This document shows, in pieces, positions 1-8,882 of a stretch of 40,785 nucleotides of DNA (positions are counted from its first letter, which is position 1; every line of letters begins with the position of its first letter). This DNA comes from a virus. Both the position numbers and the translations under genes were made by a program. The notes beneath the pieces were generated by a model, which was not told the origin of the DNA, did no database searches, and saw only the letters and a program-made list of their open reading frames with translations. The DNA is taken from positions 1 to 40,785 of the IMG/VR virus record IMGVR_UViG_3300027822_000007. One strand, written 5' to 3'.

Positions 1-127
1 AAATACATTACGAGAACCAACAAAAATTCCCATTGATCCTGAAAAAGTAAGTCCAGCTGAAATGATACTACCCCAAAGCGTATCAGTGATTTGTGAAGCA
101 GTTACTCCAGCTAATGTTCCAATTGTA
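1..127. repeat. Terminal direct repeat, copy 1 (circular-contig overlap)
   Basis: Bases 1-127 are identical to 40659-40785. The repeat lies inside one open reading frame that continues in frame across the join, so the ends belong together. A 127-base exact overlap equals a common maximum assembly k-mer, so it most likely shows that the contig closes into a circle rather than a genuine terminal repeat. The unique genome is then 40,658 bp. Confidence 0.95.
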
Positions 128-885
128 TCGCATGACGTAACGGTAAGATTAGTTAATTCAAATACAGACGATCCTGCAGAAATTGCGATATCAAATAAAG
201 TTCCATTTGGTGCGTCAAGAGTTAGCAGTGTTATTTTTGCACTAACATCTGTACCAGTAAACATTGTACCAGTGCCAGTGTACTGTAGCCCTGCGACTCT
301 ACTTCCAGCGCCATATACAATTGTATTATCTCCAAGTACAAACCTATTCGCAGTTGTTAAAAAGGCGCTTACAAGATATGCTGAGTCATTTCCTAATGTT
401 ATAACGCCACTTACTGCTGTAGGAAAATCGGCCATTGAGTTAACAACAACTACATTCGACGCCGGGGTCGCTCCAGATAAATCTATGACAAGGTTGTTTC
501 CAGAAGGAGCAATAGTTACACCTGTCCCAGGAACAAGATTTCTTATGACTGGTTGATCGTCTGTTGGATTATACAAAATTGGAGAACCTGCGTCACCCTG
601 TGCAAAATTGTGGGAAAGTAGTATAGCATCTTCAGAATCCAATGTGGGTAATATACCTGCACCTGGTTCTATATTCCTGATTTCATTAACAGTACCAGAT
701 TTATTCAAAATTGGGATACTGGTTAACCCGCCCTTTTGAATAAGTGTTCCTGTTACACCCAAAGAAGCAAGAAAATTCGTAATTGTCATTTTAAAATTTT
801 GACCGTTCCTAACAAAATCAACTGTGTCTGAACTATCTAATGACGTTTGCGCACTGAAATTGCTTTTCTTTACACCTGGTCTCAT
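1..885 (-). CDS. Tail-associated beta-structured protein, N-terminal 295 residues (gene crosses the contig join)
   Basis: The gene starts at the ATG at 885-883, after a good AGGAG site, reads to base 1 and continues in frame from 40658 to the stop at 39996, giving 515 residues (1548 nt including stop). The N-terminal part reads MRPGVKKSNFSAQTSLDSSD, then a segment with NEIRNIEPGAGI and PVIRNLVPGTGV (two related motifs), then DFPTAVSGVITLGNDSAYLV and repeated short beta-strand patterns rich in N, T, G and V. This looks like a phage family of parallel beta-helix or beta-prism virion proteins; I recognise the family style but not a characterised member. It lies between the gp4-like and gp10-like tail genes, where P22 has no gene. 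An extra tail or head-decoration protein is my inference. Confidence 0.8.
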   Translation of the reverse strand, partial: MRPGVKKSNFSAQTSLDSSDTVDFVRNGQNFKMTITNFLASLGVTGTLIQKGGLTSIPILNKSGTVNEIRNIEPGAGILPTLDSEDAILLSHNFAQGDAGSPILYNPTDDQPVIRNLVPGTGVTIAPSGNNLVIDLSGATPASNVVVVNSMADFPTAVSGVITLGNDSAYLVSAFLTTANRFVLGDNTIVYGAGSRVAGLQYTGTGTMFTGTDVSAKITLLTLDAPNGTLFDIAISAGSSVFELTNLTVTSCDTIGTLAGVTASQITDTLWGSIISAGLTFSGSMGIFVGSRNVF

Positions 886-893
886 AATTACTC

Positions 894-1364
894 CTATGTT
901 TCGTCTTCGACTGAAATAAAACCGCTTGTCTCAGTTAGAATAGCCTCATCCAATTCTGGATAATATTTTGCTCTAAAAGTTCCATTAGACCAACCAGAAC
1001 CAACCGGAAGATCAGAAGGATAGTTCATGGATGACATTTCCCAAGTTAGGTCCAGTATTGCGTCCCAACCTTCCTTAGCCTCTTGTAAGATAATTGAAGA
1101 AACTTCTCCTCCAAATTTTGGAGCAAGTGATACTGAAAGAAGGCGTTTAATACCAAATATAGCTCCGTCTGGAACGGTCAACTCTTTACCAAGGTTTGTT
1201 ATTCTAGTATAACCAAGGCTAATGCCCTTGGCGTCCCACATAAACATCATATCATTTAAGTAGCGTAAAGCAGCTTGTCCATCTGAAGCGTCAATACTTT
1301 CCTCAGCAGCGTTAGCAAAAATATCTTCCAATGCATCAGTCACAACTTCTTTAGCTGTAGTCAT
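894..1364 (-). CDS. P22 gp4-like tail accessory factor / head completion protein
   Basis: This 156-residue protein has an N-terminal helical segment, DALEDIFANAAEESIDASDGQAALRYLNDMMFMWDAKGISLGYT, that matches the P22 tail accessory factor gp4 family. In P22, gp4 multimers sit under the portal and close the channel after packaging. The position fits: downstream of coat and upstream of the gp10 homologue. The length is close to the family norm (about 160 residues). The Shine-Dalgarno (TGAGGTGAGC before ATG) is adequate. The next gene starts nine bases after its stop, so the two are probably translated together. Confidence in family is high; any role beyond adaptor or plug is not visible. Confidence 0.85.
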   Translation of the reverse strand: MTTAKEVVTDALEDIFANAAEESIDASDGQAALRYLNDMMFMWDAKGISLGYTRITNLGKELTVPDGAIFGIKRLLSVSLAPKFGGEVSSIILQEAKEGWDAILDLTWEMSSMNYPSDLPVGSGWSNGTFRAKYYPELDEAILTETSGFISVEDET

Positions 1365-1389
1365 AGCTCACCTCATTTATGATTATAAG

Positions 1390-1416
1390 ATTGTGCAGAA
1401 GTTATTTCTGCACAAT
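1390..1416 (-). terminator. Hairpin downstream of the 57-residue gene
   Basis: ATTGTGCAGAA (1390-1400) pairs perfectly with TTCTGCACAAT (1406-1416) around a 5-base loop. It lies between the stop at 1432 and the next start at 1364. There is no long T-run, so an attenuator or RNA-stabilising/processing hairpin is as likely as a full terminator. Confidence 0.6.
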
Positions 1417-1431
1417 ATTACAAGCATAAAT

Positions 1432-1605
1432 TTAATCCTCGTCTTCGTCATCAGCAACAAAAACATCGCACTCTTGTTCAGCTTCATACTGCGTTAGAAG
1501 TGCTCCTTTTTCTTCAAAGAATTCAATCTTGTCCTCTGGTACAATAGCCTTTGTATACTTATACTCTCCATTTCTCTCTGGAAAAAATACAGTTCTTAGT
1601 GCCAT
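1432..1605 (-). CDS. Small acidic protein downstream of the coat gene
   Basis: ATG at 1605-1603 follows a strong GGAGG site (TGGAGGTTTTTT). It encodes 57 residues, MALRTVFFPERNGEYKYTKA..., ending in a very acidic tail (ADDEDED) and TAA at 1432. It lies between coat and the gp4-like gene and is bracketed by two perfect 11-bp hairpins, so it probably has its own mRNA level. Small acidic proteins right after coat genes are often head decoration or assembly proteins, but I do not recognise this family and the role is inference from position only. Confidence 0.75.
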   Translation of the reverse strand: MALRTVFFPERNGEYKYTKAIVPEDKIEFFEEKGALLTQYEAEQECDVFVADDEDED

Positions 1606-1628
1606 AAAAAACCTCCAGTAATTGTTAA

Positions 1629-1657
1629 TTGCGCACCAGAATACTACTGGTGCGCAA
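1629..1657 (-). terminator. Strong hairpin after the major capsid gene
   Basis: TTGCGCACCAG (1629-1639) pairs perfectly over 11 bp with CTGGTGCGCAA (1647-1657), with a 7-base loop. It begins 34 bases beyond the coat stop on the minus strand. The stem is GC-rich but the following bases on that strand (TTAACAATTACTGG) are not a run of T, which suggests partial termination or protection of the coat mRNA 3' end rather than complete stop. Confidence 0.7.
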
Positions 1658-1690
1658 AGATTATTGTGTTATTGTAGGGTTAACTAATTG

Positions 1691-2968
1691 TTACGCTGCT
1701 CCAAAGCCTTTTCCAGCAAAGAACGGATTCAGTGTTCCAAATGCAGGAAGCATGTCAAAGCGGATATTCTGCTCATTCTTATCTCCATCAGAGTACTTTG
1801 TAACTCTAATTGCAATTCCGTCCTTTGACACTACACGAGCATCCGTTGCGTGCAATTTTGGAAGTTTTACCGTTGTAATGGTAAACGCATTTTTGTGATA
1901 AAAAAGATTTGGTTGATACAGCGTGCTTGCTGTACCAAGAACCTTGATTACTGCTCCAGAAACAGGTGCAACATCAACATTATTGTACTGTCCAGCAGCA
2001 CCGGCTTCATAGACTGCAGGTCCTGTAACAACAAGTGTTCCTTCTCCAGACGCTCCTAAAGTAACGTCTGCTGTCACTGTTGCTCTAAATGGAACTGCAT
2101 TGCCTGCCTGATCAAGAAAAGCCCTGCGTGTACGCTGATGGATATAATGCGATGCAGGTAGCTCAATAACTGAACCAGCTTTGATTACTGCAGCGGCAGT
2201 AAACGCTGTAACGGCCAACTGCTGTGTCATTGTGTCTTTTGCATTTGAGTACGTGACAACAGGACTTGCAGACAATGTGCCTTCTCTGTCAGATGCCGCA
2301 CCAGTTGTGAAATTGGATAAGCTGTCGCAAGAAAATGCATTCAGGCCTGCAAAATTGTTTGAGATCTGAGCTTTCTTCCAAGCAAGGTTTACAAGTTCAT
2401 TGTCACCCGATGCAAGACCAGACTGCGTATCAGCCAAGTTCGTTGCAATGTAAGGGTTCATTGCGTAATTCAGTTCGTTTCCTGGTACACCAATAGATTT
2501 CATCAGTGCCATTGGACCGGCAAGATGGCTCCATTTTGTAACGGCTACATCAGGATCGCCCCATGCAAGACCAGTGTTCAAAAGCATATAATCTGCAAAA
2601 GAAGTCTCAAGCTCTGTTACGCATTCTTCTGCTGCAGGTTTTGTAATTTCGCTCAACTGGTTTAATTCCAGAGCCTCCTCATAATTCGTATAAGGAATTT
2701 TGACAGTGATATAGTTCTGAACTGTTGCTGTAGCCTTTCCTGAAATGATTGTATTCGGTGTTTCTGCGCTGATGTCGCCACCAGATGTTCTAAGCGCTTT
2801 ATACCTATGCGGTCTCTTAACATCAATGACTGGTCCAGAAGACGGATTAAATTTTCCAGAGAAAAGTTGTGTGTTTACAGATTTGGAAAGCACACGCTGT
2901 GTTTCCATATCTATCAAAAACTGTTCTAAAAGTTTTCGTGCATAATTGCTTGTTAAGCTGTTAGCCAT
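1691..2968 (-). CDS. Major capsid protein, P22 gp5-like coat
   Basis: The 425-residue product matches the P22 coat family: N-terminal MANSLTSNYARKLLEQFLIDMETQRVLSKSVN, then VIDVKRPHRYKALRTSGGDIS and the E-rich NYEEALELNQL segment. The length equals that of P22 gp5 (430). A central beta-rich stretch (about residues 220-350) fits the telokin-like insertion domain of this family. The start follows TTAGGAGAATAAATT, and the gene sits 11 bases downstream of the scaffold gene, the standard scaffold-coat pair. A strong hairpin follows the gene. Confidence 0.93.
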   Translation of the reverse strand: MANSLTSNYARKLLEQFLIDMETQRVLSKSVNTQLFSGKFNPSSGPVIDVKRPHRYKALRTSGGDISAETPNTIISGKATATVQNYITVKIPYTNYEEALELNQLSEITKPAAEECVTELETSFADYMLLNTGLAWGDPDVAVTKWSHLAGPMALMKSIGVPGNELNYAMNPYIATNLADTQSGLASGDNELVNLAWKKAQISNNFAGLNAFSCDSLSNFTTGAASDREGTLSASPVVTYSNAKDTMTQQLAVTAFTAAAVIKAGSVIELPASHYIHQRTRRAFLDQAGNAVPFRATVTADVTLGASGEGTLVVTGPAVYEAGAAGQYNNVDVAPVSGAVIKVLGTASTLYQPNLFYHKNAFTITTVKLPKLHATDARVVSKDGIAIRVTKYSDGDKNEQNIRFDMLPAFGTLNPFFAGKGFGAA

Positions 2969-2979
2969 AATTTATTCTC

Positions 2980-3831
2980 CTAATCGAAGGTTGCTCCATT
3001 TAATGCCGGATGCTTTCCTTTTGGCGAGCCTTTTCGCTCCGGCGTATTAACTGGCGCAGGGGTTTTTGGTGTTTTTGGCCGACTTCCTTCGGCCTTTTTA
3101 GAGACTTCAGTGGCTAAGTATACAGCTGCATCTAACGGTTGCATTGCCGCCACAGCCTCTAATTCAATTGGATTCTCTGCCAGGTACTTAACCAACAAGG
3201 GTCCGTCTTTATGAGAAAGAAGGTACTCCCCTGTTTGAGCATTGCTTGGTGTTATGAACTTAGAAACAGTATCTTCATATTTCTTAGCTTCATCAGGTGC
3301 AATGCCTATGGCATCGTTTCTTTCTACGTACTTTTGTTGTTTTTCACGAAGCATTGTTTTACGATCTTCGATGACTTGCTGCTGCACGGATTCTTGTTGC
3401 CTTTTTGCAAAAAGAATATCCTGATCATATTTTGCTTGATCACTGATAGCCTTGTCACGTAAAGCGATTTTTGAATCGTAGTCAGTGTCAAGTGCATCTG
3501 GAAAATCCGGAATCTCTGGGCGTTTTGGAGCAGTTGCTTTTTGCAATGCTTCTTCAGCCTTTCTGGCTTTTTCTTCAGCAGCTTCACGCTTGTTGCGTTC
3601 TTGCTGAAGTTGAAACGCTTTCTTTTTGAAAGCGAATTCCATTTTACTTTGCTTTTCCGAATCTTTGTCACCATCTTTATCTGTTTCACCTGAGGTATTT
3701 GATGATGAACTATCGTCGTCTTCGTTACCCGAGTTTTCACCCTCGTTGGTGTTTTCCGCAGAATTTTCATTTCCTTTATTTTCAAGGTCCTCGTTCTCAG
3801 CTGCGTTCTGATTTTCATTGCCATCGGTCAT
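2980..3831 (-). CDS. Capsid scaffolding protein
   Basis: This 283-residue protein begins with about 65 residues of highly acidic, N/E/D/S-rich, probably disordered sequence, followed by long charged coiled-coil segments (about 65-110, KKAFQLQQERNKREAAEEKARKAEEAL; and about 135-165) and a basic, proline-rich C-terminus (PKTPKTPAPVNTPERKGSPKGK). An acidic, helical protein with a positively charged tail that contacts coat, encoded directly upstream of coat, is the pattern of P22 gp8-type scaffolds. Sequence alone gives no catalytic motif. The start is preceded by a GGAGATAAA ribosome site. It is about the size of P22 gp8 (303). Confidence 0.82.
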   Translation of the reverse strand: MTDGNENQNAAENEDLENKGNENSAENTNEGENSGNEDDDSSSSNTSGETDKDGDKDSEKQSKMEFAFKKKAFQLQQERNKREAAEEKARKAEEALQKATAPKRPEIPDFPDALDTDYDSKIALRDKAISDQAKYDQDILFAKRQQESVQQQVIEDRKTMLREKQQKYVERNDAIGIAPDEAKKYEDTVSKFITPSNAQTGEYLLSHKDGPLLVKYLAENPIELEAVAAMQPLDAAVYLATEVSKKAEGSRPKTPKTPAPVNTPERKGSPKGKHPALNGATFD

Positions 3832-3903
3832 TTTATCTCCTTTCGTAGTTAACGCCTACGCTGCGTATTCGCTATTCGGTAGCGCTCCGGTTAAAGGTTA
3901 ATA

Positions 3904-5379
3904 TTACTCTTTATATGCTGTATTGGTAACTTTGTCAACAGAAATATCTTTTGGATTAAACACTACATAGTTGCGTCGTCCTGGTCGAGATAATCCACGA
4001 ATAGATCCTTGTGGATATTCTATACCACTGACGCCAGCTTCTTGAAGACGCTTAGAAGCTTTATCTGGGGAACCTTCAAGCTTTACAAGTTCGTTATATA
4101 GATCTTCTCCTTTAAGAGAAGATAATGGAACTTGTTTCTTATCTACGTAAAGCTTGTCAGTGTTTACTGCGTCATCTAAAAAAGCAATGGCATCTGTATT
4201 TGCTTTTTCTAATAACGCAGTTGAAGCTTTTCCTGGCTCTGTTTTTACTAAGTCTGCGTTATTTAAAAATGCTTCCAATTCATTTTGCAAATGGTACTTT
4301 GTACCCTTAAGCAATTCATTCGGTGTCCTATCGGGGTTTATTTCAATTTGATCGTGTAGTGTATTTAATGCTTTTCGCTTATGAATTGGCATCATGTTAA
4401 CTTCATCAGGATTAAGTTCTAATCCGTTATAGTACGCTTTTGTCTGATTTGTAACTTCATCAGCAATTCCAGACTTATCTAATTTCTCAAAGAGCTTGCT
4501 TGTAGTACTTATATCGTCAAGGTTTTTATCCCAATTAAGAAATTGATAATCTTTTGGATCTTTACCCTTCATTGCTGTCAATTTATAAGTGTATCCACCA
4601 CGTGTTACTTCAAAGTCTTGCGGCTTAAGTTTACTTGCAGCCATTCTAGCATTTAGAACAGCGTCTCGTTCATCAAACTTTCCCTCAGAAGAGAATTTTG
4701 AAATTTGCTTATCGAAGAAGTTTTTAGTTCTTTCTAATGCAAATTCTGGTCCTGCTCCAATTTTCATTTCTTGTAAAACACCAGACACTGCAGTAAATGT
4801 ATTAGGATCATCAATAGCAATTTTCTGCAAATCTCCGCCAACCCAATCTACAGTTTGCTTTCCCAAGGTATCTGCATACCATTTGGCAACACCTGGGCTA
4901 TCTGTTATATAATGCCCATGGCCAAAAAGTTGTGCGCCTTCTCCACTACCTATTGCTTTGTCTGCAAATTCTGTAAATTTATGGGGTGATCCATGAAATG
5001 CAGGAAATTGTGTCACGACATTCTCAGATACTTTTCCACCAGCTTTTGCTATTCCTGCAGTGGCACCAGTTCCAGCGAACTCCATATTTCCTTGCGTAAT
5101 GTTAACAAGATCTTGAATTGTAAGCGGTTTGCCTGTAACGCCTTTATCAATAGAAGATGCGTATTGTCTAATAGGCTCAACTACTGCTTCTCTCAAGTAC
5201 TTTCCCATTAACGATTGAAAATTGTCGTAATCACGATCAGACGCTTCTTTTGCAGTTGCCTGTGTTATGAAGTTAGATTCCATAACAGAATCCCTTGAGA
5301 AACTGGAAAGCATGCCTTTAACTTTGTCTAAATGACTTAGTGGCTTTGCTATTTGATTAGGATTCGTTGTTAACTGCAT
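3904..5379 (-). CDS. ADP-ribosyltransferase-like (ART-PolyVal type) virion-operon protein
   Basis: The 491-residue protein starts inside the portal gene (23-nt overlap, Shine-Dalgarno AAAGGA). Residues 1-125 have no clear family. Residues 126-170 read FPAFHGSPHKFTEFADKAIG, SGEGAQLFGHGHYITDS, then VAKWYA, which is the hallmark of the ADP-ribosyltransferase domain found in polyvalent phage proteins: H129-G-S for NAD binding and the Y157 strand. The C-terminus (GIEYPQGSIR...NYVVFNPKDISV) matches the end of that fold, where an acidic residue usually completes the active site. In between lies an approximately 280-residue insert, longer than the minimal domain. The place between portal and scaffold suggests a protein packaged in the capsid and injected. 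The catalytic acidic residue is not unambiguous, so activity is inferred. Confidence 0.75.
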   Translation of the reverse strand: MQLTTNPNQIAKPLSHLDKVKGMLSSFSRDSVMESNFITQATAKEASDRDYDNFQSLMGKYLREAVVEPIRQYASSIDKGVTGKPLTIQDLVNITQGNMEFAGTGATAGIAKAGGKVSENVVTQFPAFHGSPHKFTEFADKAIGSGEGAQLFGHGHYITDSPGVAKWYADTLGKQTVDWVGGDLQKIAIDDPNTFTAVSGVLQEMKIGAGPEFALERTKNFFDKQISKFSSEGKFDERDAVLNARMAASKLKPQDFEVTRGGYTYKLTAMKGKDPKDYQFLNWDKNLDDISTTSKLFEKLDKSGIADEVTNQTKAYYNGLELNPDEVNMMPIHKRKALNTLHDQIEINPDRTPNELLKGTKYHLQNELEAFLNNADLVKTEPGKASTALLEKANTDAIAFLDDAVNTDKLYVDKKQVPLSSLKGEDLYNELVKLEGSPDKASKRLQEAGVSGIEYPQGSIRGLSRPGRRNYVVFNPKDISVDKVTNTAYKE

Positions 5380-7429
5380 TATTATCCTTTGATTTCCTGG
5401 TCATCATGTCTATTACTTTGCTTTGATTGTCCAGTTTCACGCCAACAGTTTCAGCCTCTGTCTTTGGGATGCTAAGTCCAAGACGCTTAGCATCCAATTG
5501 TATTTTCATTCTCTCTGTCGATGCTTTATAGGTATTTATATACTGATCAGATTGCTTAAGCTCTATCTCCATTTGTACTTTTTTCCAAGTTAACTGTTCC
5601 TTAAGAACATCTGCATCGGCTTTTTTCATCTCTGCTTGAGCAAGTAGCACAGCAGCATCTGGTTCTTTTGGAGCGCTCTTTGAAGCTTCTACTTCCTTAA
5701 GTTCCTCCTCTGTCAACTGATCCTCTGGAAGAACTCCACTCTGGAACAGTTGTCGTCTTTTTCTCTCAGCAACTTTGTCCATACCTGGAGAAGGAATATT
5801 AGACAACAGTATATCAGATCCAATTTGAATAACGGATGGATCAACTTGTCCTGCTTCAAGTAAACTCTTAACTGTCTCCTGTTGTTTTGTGTAGTACGCA
5901 GGGCCACTCTTACACACAACATCATATTGGCCTTGCGCCAAATCATTTATCTCCACAGGCTTTCTTGTCTGCTCGTCTATTATTACATCTTTTGTTACAA
6001 AAGAAGAAAACGAACCGTCCGCATTAAGTATTCTTAGCTCTTGACGTGTAGCGTAAACTTTTGGATAAGATTTAACAAGTATACGAGCAGTGTGCGTTAG
6101 CGCAAGTTCAATAGACTTAAAATATTTGAAATTTGTTGAAGATCCTTTATTCTGTAAAAGTCTAATAGTCTCTTCTGCCTGGCCAGCTAATCCAATACCT
6201 TTTTGAGCGTCATACAAATTAGCAGCTTTGTCTATGAAAGCTGATGCTGATGTAGCAGTCTCTATTAAAACAGAGTCAGGTTGATTCGCTTGTGGTTTAA
6301 AAGGAGGCAATTGCCCATCTACATGGGTGTACAATTGAATTGGTTTGTTGTTCGTATTCTGAGTCTCAAGATCAGCTTTTACTGCTGAACCTTTGGCTTG
6401 ATCTGTTGTCATCCAAACCTTTTCTATAGGTTTAAGCGCAGACTCGGCAATCTTTTTAGATTCAGCATAATTCAAAACACGCTGTGGATCCATTAATTTT
6501 TCAATAGCTCCCCAGTAAGTCACTTTATTTTCCATGATTCGAAAATTAGCATAACAGGGAATAATTGGAAGAAATTCAAATACAGTTTTGTTATCTTTGG
6601 TCAAAAAGTCCTTGCCATCGAACAAACGTTGATAAACAGTGTAAGCTTTTCGCACACGAGTCTGCTCGACAGTAATACCCTTTGCAAACATTTCGTCACG
6701 AACTGAATCGAATTTCTCGTCAACCACAACTACTTGATTGTTACTAAGCAAGGCTAATTCACGAGAAGTTTCTTTTCTATGAAACCACTCACCAATTAAA
6801 ACGCCCTCTTTTTTATAGTAATAACGGTTATTTGTAATGGGACTTCCAATAGAAGCCTTTGATCCTTTTGGAAAATCGTGTTTATAATCGTCCATAGACA
6901 ATTCGGTCAATACCCAACACTCATTTGCATCCTCCATTGTCTGCTTAACAGCGCCAGGATCAAACCAAACACGTTCTTTAAAATTACTTATACTGTCGAT
7001 TAATAAATCCTGTTGAAATGAATCGGAATCACGAAAAGCTTGCTTTATACGCCAACCAGATAACCCTGTTCCTGCCATAATCCTTGCAGCATCATTATAA
7101 ATAAACCGTGCACCAGAGATACTTTCAGTGTTTCTTATTAAACCCTCGTATTGCTCAGCACTTTCCTTGGTTGTTCCTCCTCCTTTTGGGAGCACTTGAA
7201 TAGCAAAATCGGTCTCTTCCATGTCGCCCATAATACTATCAACAACTGGATTGCACTGATCAAATGTGTATCTTGGACGTTTGTCCCAAGAAGAAAGCAC
7301 AAAGTCTTCCCATTGCCCGCCACGAGTGTTTAAGAACTCATCAGCTTCTTTGACCATCTCTCTGTTGTCTTCCTCAACATCGATAGCTGCGTCAAGGCGG
7401 TCTATTATCTCTTTATGCTTATCAACCAT
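5357..7429 (-). CDS. Portal protein, P22 gp1-like
   Basis: 690 residues, close to P22 gp1 (725). The N-terminus (REMVKEADEFLNTRGGQWEDFVLSSW, then PRYTFDQCNPVVDSIMGDME) and the segment RFIYNDAARIMAGTGLSGWRI are typical of the P22-like portal family. The C-terminal 110 residues are strongly helical and charged (LLAQAEMKKADADVLKEQLTWKKVQMEIELKQ), consistent with the barrel region of this family. Its ATG at 7429 overlaps the end of the large terminase gene by 8 bases, implying translational coupling. It forms the dodecameric ring through which DNA is packaged and ejected. Confidence 0.93.
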   Translation of the reverse strand: MVDKHKEIIDRLDAAIDVEEDNREMVKEADEFLNTRGGQWEDFVLSSWDKRPRYTFDQCNPVVDSIMGDMEETDFAIQVLPKGGGTTKESAEQYEGLIRNTESISGARFIYNDAARIMAGTGLSGWRIKQAFRDSDSFQQDLLIDSISNFKERVWFDPGAVKQTMEDANECWVLTELSMDDYKHDFPKGSKASIGSPITNNRYYYKKEGVLIGEWFHRKETSRELALLSNNQVVVVDEKFDSVRDEMFAKGITVEQTRVRKAYTVYQRLFDGKDFLTKDNKTVFEFLPIIPCYANFRIMENKVTYWGAIEKLMDPQRVLNYAESKKIAESALKPIEKVWMTTDQAKGSAVKADLETQNTNNKPIQLYTHVDGQLPPFKPQANQPDSVLIETATSASAFIDKAANLYDAQKGIGLAGQAEETIRLLQNKGSSTNFKYFKSIELALTHTARILVKSYPKVYATRQELRILNADGSFSSFVTKDVIIDEQTRKPVEINDLAQGQYDVVCKSGPAYYTKQQETVKSLLEAGQVDPSVIQIGSDILLSNIPSPGMDKVAERKRRQLFQSGVLPEDQLTEEELKEVEASKSAPKEPDAAVLLAQAEMKKADADVLKEQLTWKKVQMEIELKQSDQYINTYKASTERMKIQLDAKRLGLSIPKTEAETVGVKLDNQSKVIDMMTRKSKDNNAVNNES

Positions 7430-8882
7430 TATTGCTCCAAGGATCTGAAAAATTAAGCGTTTTTGTATCGTCTTCTATGATCTCCTGCGTGAGAAAACTC
7501 ATCATTGCAGGGTCTGCAAGGTTAGGGCTGTCTATTTCAATAGCCTTCATCTCAGGTTTACTCATTATTTGAATAAAGCCGTTTGCATTTCGTTTTCGTG
7601 GAATCTTACTCATCTCGGCAAGAAACTGTTCCAAATCTGTTATATCAGATGAGAATGAAATCAATTGCTCCACAGGCACATTTCTAAAATTCACATTATT
7701 TAACGCAAGAAAAGTTGTATAAACACGTGTCCGCAGTTCCCAATACTTCTGCGCTCTAAGATTTCTTAACGCTTGTTTATTAGTGCGCTGCCGTTGTTTA
7801 TCAATAACGTACTTATATTCAAAATCTTCAAATGGTTTATTAGGCTCTTCAACACTCTCGGAACCTCTAAACGGTGCCCAATCAATGCTTTCGCCCTTCA
7901 AATAGTCCTTGACTTGCCGTTTAAGACTAAGGCCCATACCCTCTGCGTCCCAAACAAAGAAATCAGCTCCAACACCAAGAGCATACTCTAAAGCCCAATC
8001 AAGACCATCATTGACATCACCTGTCTTATTGAGCTGTGCTTCTTTGATAACAGAACCGTGCCTAAATACAAGACCCTTGTCATCATAACCAGTGTCAGAT
8101 GGATCGTGCGCAACAATTTTACTGCCTACAGCTTCAAAACCCAATTTTTTATGAGCATCAACACAAGCCTCAAGCCACTCCATTTTCATAATAGCGTTCT
8201 CAACAGTATCATCAAAATGACCCCGCCAAATATGATTATATTCAACCACAGGCAGATATTTCTTATCAAAAAGACGCTCCTGGTTCAGAGTATCAGGAAA
8301 CCAAGGATTCTCATCAAAATTAGTCCAGACAATATAATGCAGATCGTCTTCATAAAAACCGTCTCTACGCAATTCTTTTATGAACGGCATAATAAACCGC
8401 TGTGAAATAGGATCCAACCGTGACCCTGGATTGAATGTAAACCAGAATTCAGAATCACTTTCACGCAATGTAGGTGTTAAAATTTTAAGAGATTTTTTGG
8501 ATATAAACTGAGCTTCTTCAACCCAAAAGACTTTAAAACCATGAAAAGACTTAATACCACCAGTATTCTTAGACAATCCACGAAATTTGAATTGACCACC
8601 CGACGCATGTCTTATGGAGGTATCCAAAATGTCAAACCCAGGAACACCCATTCGCTTTATTTCTTCAGACAATAGTGAATGGACTGAATCCTCGATTGTA
8701 TTCTGGTGCTCTCTAAAGCAACCAACTTTGATTGCTTCCATCTGCACTTTATGCAATAGGATATCAGTTATCGACTGTGATTTGGTACCACCTCTCCCTC
8801 CAAATGCACCTTTAAACCGTTTATGCTGGAACAGAAACGGTGCAAGTTTATCAGTGATTTTGAGTTTGAGATCGTCTTTCAT
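7422..8882 (-). CDS. Terminase large subunit
   Basis: The 486-residue protein has a Walker A-like motif GGRGGTKSQS (about 28-37), Walker B KVFWVEEAQ (117-125) and the coupling motif FWFTFNPGS (about 146-154) of phage terminase ATPases. The C-terminal nuclease half shows acidic segments VAHDPSDTGYDDKG and DFFVWDAEGMG that fit the RNase H-like fold. The ATG at 8882 overlaps the stop of the preceding small gene by one base (TGATG). It powers DNA translocation and cuts the concatemer. It is of the PBSX/Terminase_3-like type; the packaging strategy (headful is expected for the P22 group) cannot be proved from sequence alone. Confidence 0.95.
   Translation of the reverse strand: MKDDLKLKITDKLAPFLFQHKRFKGAFGGRGGTKSQSITDILLHKVQMEAIKVGCFREHQNTIEDSVHSLLSEEIKRMGVPGFDILDTSIRHASGGQFKFRGLSKNTGGIKSFHGFKVFWVEEAQFISKKSLKILTPTLRESDSEFWFTFNPGSRLDPISQRFIMPFIKELRRDGFYEDDLHYIVWTNFDENPWFPDTLNQERLFDKKYLPVVEYNHIWRGHFDDTVENAIMKMEWLEACVDAHKKLGFEAVGSKIVAHDPSDTGYDDKGLVFRHGSVIKEAQLNKTGDVNDGLDWALEYALGVGADFFVWDAEGMGLSLKRQVKDYLKGESIDWAPFRGSESVEEPNKPFEDFEYKYVIDKQRQRTNKQALRNLRAQKYWELRTRVYTTFLALNNVNFRNVPVEQLISFSSDITDLEQFLAEMSKIPRKRNANGFIQIMSKPEMKAIEIDSPNLADPAMMSFLTQEIIEDDTKTLNFSDPWSNNG

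Noticed and set aside
62-556. Plus-strand open frame of 164 codons
   Set aside because: It lies opposite the 515-residue tail gene, has no ribosome site and has V/T/P-rich composition typical of the reverse of a beta-rich gene.
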